NCBI GenBank assembly: GCA_044326505.1
Contig: JBIRBF010000149.1
Span: 1 to 6,842 of the forward strand
Direction: 5' to 3'
Origin: JACJWR01 sp044326505
GTDB taxonomy: Bacteria; Actinomycetota; Actinomycetes; S36-B12; UBA10799
Length of the DNA stretch: 6,842 nucleotides
Shown here: positions 5,056-6,842 of the stretch, piece by piece
Position numbering within the stretch: position 1 is the stretch's first letter
How the letters are laid out: each line of letters opens with the position of its first letter
Translations under genes and position numbers: made by a program
Notes under the pieces: model-generated
Told to the model about the DNA's origin: nothing
Databases searched by the model: none
Seen by the model: the letters and a program-made list of their open reading frames with translations, nothing else

Positions 5056-5919
5056 TCACACCTCCGGCTCGGCCATGAGGCGGCGGTGCAGCGACTCCAG
5101 CAGTCCGGCCACGGCGTCGTCGGTGTTAGCCCCCAGGTGGAAGTCGACCTCGGCGAGCACGTGCGGGTGGGCGTTGGCGACGGCGTAGGACCGCCCGGCC
5201 CAGCGCAGCATCGGCAGGTCGTTGGGCATGTCGCCGACGGCGTGCACGCTGCTGCGCTCGACGCCCCGGGCCGCGGCGAGTTCAGCCAGGGCGGTCCCCT
5301 TATCCACCCCCAGCGGGCCGATCTCGACCACTGGGTGCCCGGGCATCGAGTGGGTGACCGTCGCGATGGCTCCGAGGACGGCGTCCATCGCGACCAGGAA
5401 GTCGGAGGGGTCGGCGGCAGCGTCGCTGCTCCCGACCAGCACCTTGTAGGCCAGCCAACCCTCGGCCAGCGCCGCGAGCACCTCGTCGCTGAAGCGCCTC
5501 CCAGATCCGACGAGCCGCAGCCCCTCGTGGCCCGGTCGCCACAGCATCGCCCGTACCTGAGAGGGCGGGTCGGTATCCGCGGCGAAGTCCAGAATCGCGC
5601 GCACGGTGTCGGCGGGCATGGCGCGCACCTGCAGCACGTCCATGGTGGCCAGGTCCACCACCATCGATCCGTTGGCGCACAACGCCTCTCCGTCGATGTC
5701 GGCCCCGTCGAGCAGCGACGTCAGAAACATGGGCGGGCGGCCCGTCACGACGACCACCTCCACCGGCCCACCGGCCGCGGCGGCCAGCGCCCGACGGGTG
5801 CGCGGGCTCAACTGCGCGTCGGCCCCCAGCAGCGTGCCGTCGAGGTCGGTGGCCAGCAGCGCCCGCGCACCGGTGGGCGGCGCCGTAGCGGGCTCGCCGT
5901 CCGGCACGCGGCGGGGCAT
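5056..5919 (-). CDS. HAD-superfamily hydrolase, Cof-type phosphatase
   Basis: 287 residues. A Mg-dependent cytoplasmic phosphatase of the Cof (class IIB) group; the natural substrate is probably a small sugar phosphate or phosphorylated metabolite but cannot be told. All four HAD motifs are present: ATDLDGTLL with Asp25 (nucleophile) and Asp27, VVVVTGRPP with Thr59, GVDKGTAL with Lys207, and VGDMPNDLPML with Asp230 and Asn233/Asp234. The region between motifs II and III (about 65-195) is the C2-type cap. A 15-20-residue Pro/Ala-rich tail precedes motif I. ATG at 5919 overlaps the serS stop as TGATG, so the gene is probably translated by reinitiation after serS. The open frame continues upstream to 6297, but there it only shadows serS. 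It is convergent with pheA, 27 bp apart. Confidence 0.9.
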   Translation of the reverse strand: MPRRVPDGEPATAPPTGARALLATDLDGTLLGADAQLSPRTRRALAAAAGGPVEVVVVTGRPPMFLTSLLDGADIDGEALCANGSMVVDLATMDVLQVRAMPADTVRAILDFAADTDPPSQVRAMLWRPGHEGLRLVGSGRRFSDEVLAALAEGWLAYKVLVGSSDAAADPSDFLVAMDAVLGAIATVTHSMPGHPVVEIGPLGVDKGTALAELAAARGVERSSVHAVGDMPNDLPMLRWAGRSYAVANAHPHVLAEVDFHLGANTDDAVAGLLESLHRRLMAEPEV

Positions 5920-6842
5920 CAGCCGGTCGCCGGGCCGAGGGGCGGGAACGAGCTGGTGCCCAGATAGGGCTGCAGCGCCGCGGGCACCGAGACGCTGCCG
6001 TCGGCCTGCTGGTGGTTCTCCAGGATGGCGACGATCACTCGCGGCATGGCGCACAAGGTGCCGTTGAGGGTGGCGACAGGGCGCGGCCGGTCGGAGCCGG
6101 ATCGGCCTCTGATGCCGAGCCGGCGGGCTTGGAACTCGGTGCAGTTGGAGGTGGAGGTGATCTCGCGATAGCGGCCCTGGGTGGGGATCCACGCCTCGAT
6201 GTCGAACTTGCGGGCAGCGGAGGCGCCCAGGTCGCCGGAGGCAACGTCGATCACTCGGTAGGGGATCTCGAGCGCATCGACGAACTCGCGCTCCCATGCC
6301 AGCAGCCGCTCGTGCTCGGCCGGGGCCTCCTCGGGCGTGGTGAACGCGAACATCTCGACCTTGTCGAACTGGTGCACGCGGATGATTCCGCGGGTGTCCT
6401 TGCCGTAGGTGCCCGCCTCGCGTCGGAAACAGGGCGAGAAGCCCACGTAGCGCAGCGGCAGGCGAGACTCGTCCAGGATCTCCTCAGAGTGCATGGCGGC
6501 CAGCGGCACCTCGGCTGTTCCGACCAGGTACAAGTCATCGGCTTCGAGGCGGTACACGTTCTCGGCGGCCTGGCCCAGGAAGCCGGTGCCGGCCATCGCT
6601 GCGGGTTGCACGAGCGCGGGCGGGATCACGGGGACGAATCCGTTGGCGACGGCCTTGGCCATCGCGAGGTTGAGCAGGGCCAGTTCCAGCAGCACCCCCG
6701 GACCAGTCAAGTAGAAGAATCGGCTGCCGCTGACCTTGGCTGCGCGCTCGACGTCGATGGCGCCGAGTAGCGTGCCCAGCTCAACGTGGTCGCGCGGGGT
6801 GAATCCGGCGGCGTCGAAGTCCCGCGGCGTGCCGACCTCGGC
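5919..6842 (-). CDS. serS: Seryl-tRNA synthetase SerS, C-terminal 307 residues
   Basis: Class II aminoacyl-tRNA synthetase charging tRNA-Ser (and tRNA-Sec where present), EC 6.1.1.11. The frame is open to the window edge at 6842, so the start and the roughly 110-residue N-terminal coiled-coil arm that grips the tRNA lie outside. The visible part begins AEVGTPRDFDAAGFTPRDHV and contains the whole catalytic core: AIDVERAAKVSGSRFFYLTG (about 29-48), VGTAEVPLAAMHSEEIL (about 107-123), motif 2 with CFRREAGTYGKDTRG and VHQFDKVEMF (about 138-165), EITSTSNCTEFQARRL (about 227-242) and motif 3 with NGTLCAMPRVIVAILENHQ (about 260-278). The tail ADGSVSVPAALQPYLG is typical of bacterial SerRS. Unless the missing part is broken, the enzyme should be active. 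A TTG at 6710 in this frame is internal (Leu in FYLTGPG), not a start. The stop overlaps the HAD gene by one base. Confidence 0.98.
   Translation of the reverse strand, partial: AEVGTPRDFDAAGFTPRDHVELGTLLGAIDVERAAKVSGSRFFYLTGPGVLLELALLNLAMAKAVANGFVPVIPPALVQPAAMAGTGFLGQAAENVYRLEADDLYLVGTAEVPLAAMHSEEILDESRLPLRYVGFSPCFRREAGTYGKDTRGIIRVHQFDKVEMFAFTTPEEAPAEHERLLAWEREFVDALEIPYRVIDVASGDLGASAARKFDIEAWIPTQGRYREITSTSNCTEFQARRLGIRGRSGSDRPRPVATLNGTLCAMPRVIVAILENHQQADGSVSVPAALQPYLGTSSFPPLGPATG

Noticed and set aside
5086..5967. 293-codon open frame on the plus strand opposite the HAD gene
   Set aside because: Gly/Val/Arg/His-rich shadow without motifs; all HAD motifs lie on the minus strand.
5920..6297. 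N-terminal extension of the HAD phosphatase into serS
   Set aside because: The extra 126 residues are an out-of-frame reading of the serS catalytic core; the family N-terminus fits the ATG at 5919.
6708..6710. TTG as the start of serS
   Set aside because: The frame stays open to the window edge and the upstream residues match the SerRS core, so this codon is an internal leucine.
1..6842. CRISPR array, insertion sequence, phage or toxin-antitoxin genes, tRNA genes
   Set aside because: No regularly spaced repeats, transposase motifs, terminal repeats, cloverleaf-like stretches or small paired ORFs were found; all coding space is taken by chromosomal metabolic and translation genes.

Overview
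The window is a gene-dense stretch of a high-GC chromosome. It reads as an actinobacterium (Actinomycetota). The evidence is strong GC bias at third codon positions, long antisense shadow ORFs, a GTG start, gene starts that look leaderless (an A/T-type -10 hexamer exactly 6 nt before the start codon), and protein variants of actinobacterial type. The genus cannot be told from this sequence. There are eight protein genes, two of them cut by the window edges. No rRNA, tRNA, CRISPR array, insertion sequence or phage gene is visible.

Layout. (1) 1-775, + strand: C-terminal part of an FAD-linked 2-hydroxyacid oxidase/dehydrogenase (GlcD / D-lactate / D-2-hydroxyglutarate dehydrogenase family). (2) 741-1565, - strand: a glycerophosphodiester phosphodiesterase whose 3' end overlaps the oxidase gene by 35 bp, tail to tail. 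(3) 1566-1730: a 165-bp gap with a perfect 11-bp-arm palindrome and, at its border with larC, a CRP-like half-site pair. (4) 1731-3673, - strand: larC and larB, overlapping by ATGA, which encode two of the three steps to the nickel-pincer nucleotide (NPN) cofactor. (5) 3674-3709: a 36-bp divergent promoter region. (6) 3710-5028, + strand: a small membrane-anchored DUF4446 protein overlapping pheA (prephenate dehydratase) by ATGA. (7) 5056-6842, - strand: serS (seryl-tRNA synthetase, 5' end outside the window) overlapping a Cof-type HAD phosphatase gene by TGATG.

How the genes work together. LarB makes the biscarboxylated pyridinium mononucleotide from nicotinic acid adenine dinucleotide, and LarC inserts nickel. 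The sulfur-inserting LarE and an NPN-using LarA-type enzyme are not in the window, so the client enzyme is unknown. The best known NPN enzyme is lactate racemase, and a D-lactate-type FAD oxidase lies one gene beyond larC; that link is suggestive only. pheA and serS are amino-acid housekeeping genes that often lie in the same chromosomal neighbourhood in actinobacteria. The rest looks like ordinary core chromosome. The least described parts are the larBC orphan pair, the DUF4446-pheA coupling and the symmetric elements in the intergenic gaps.
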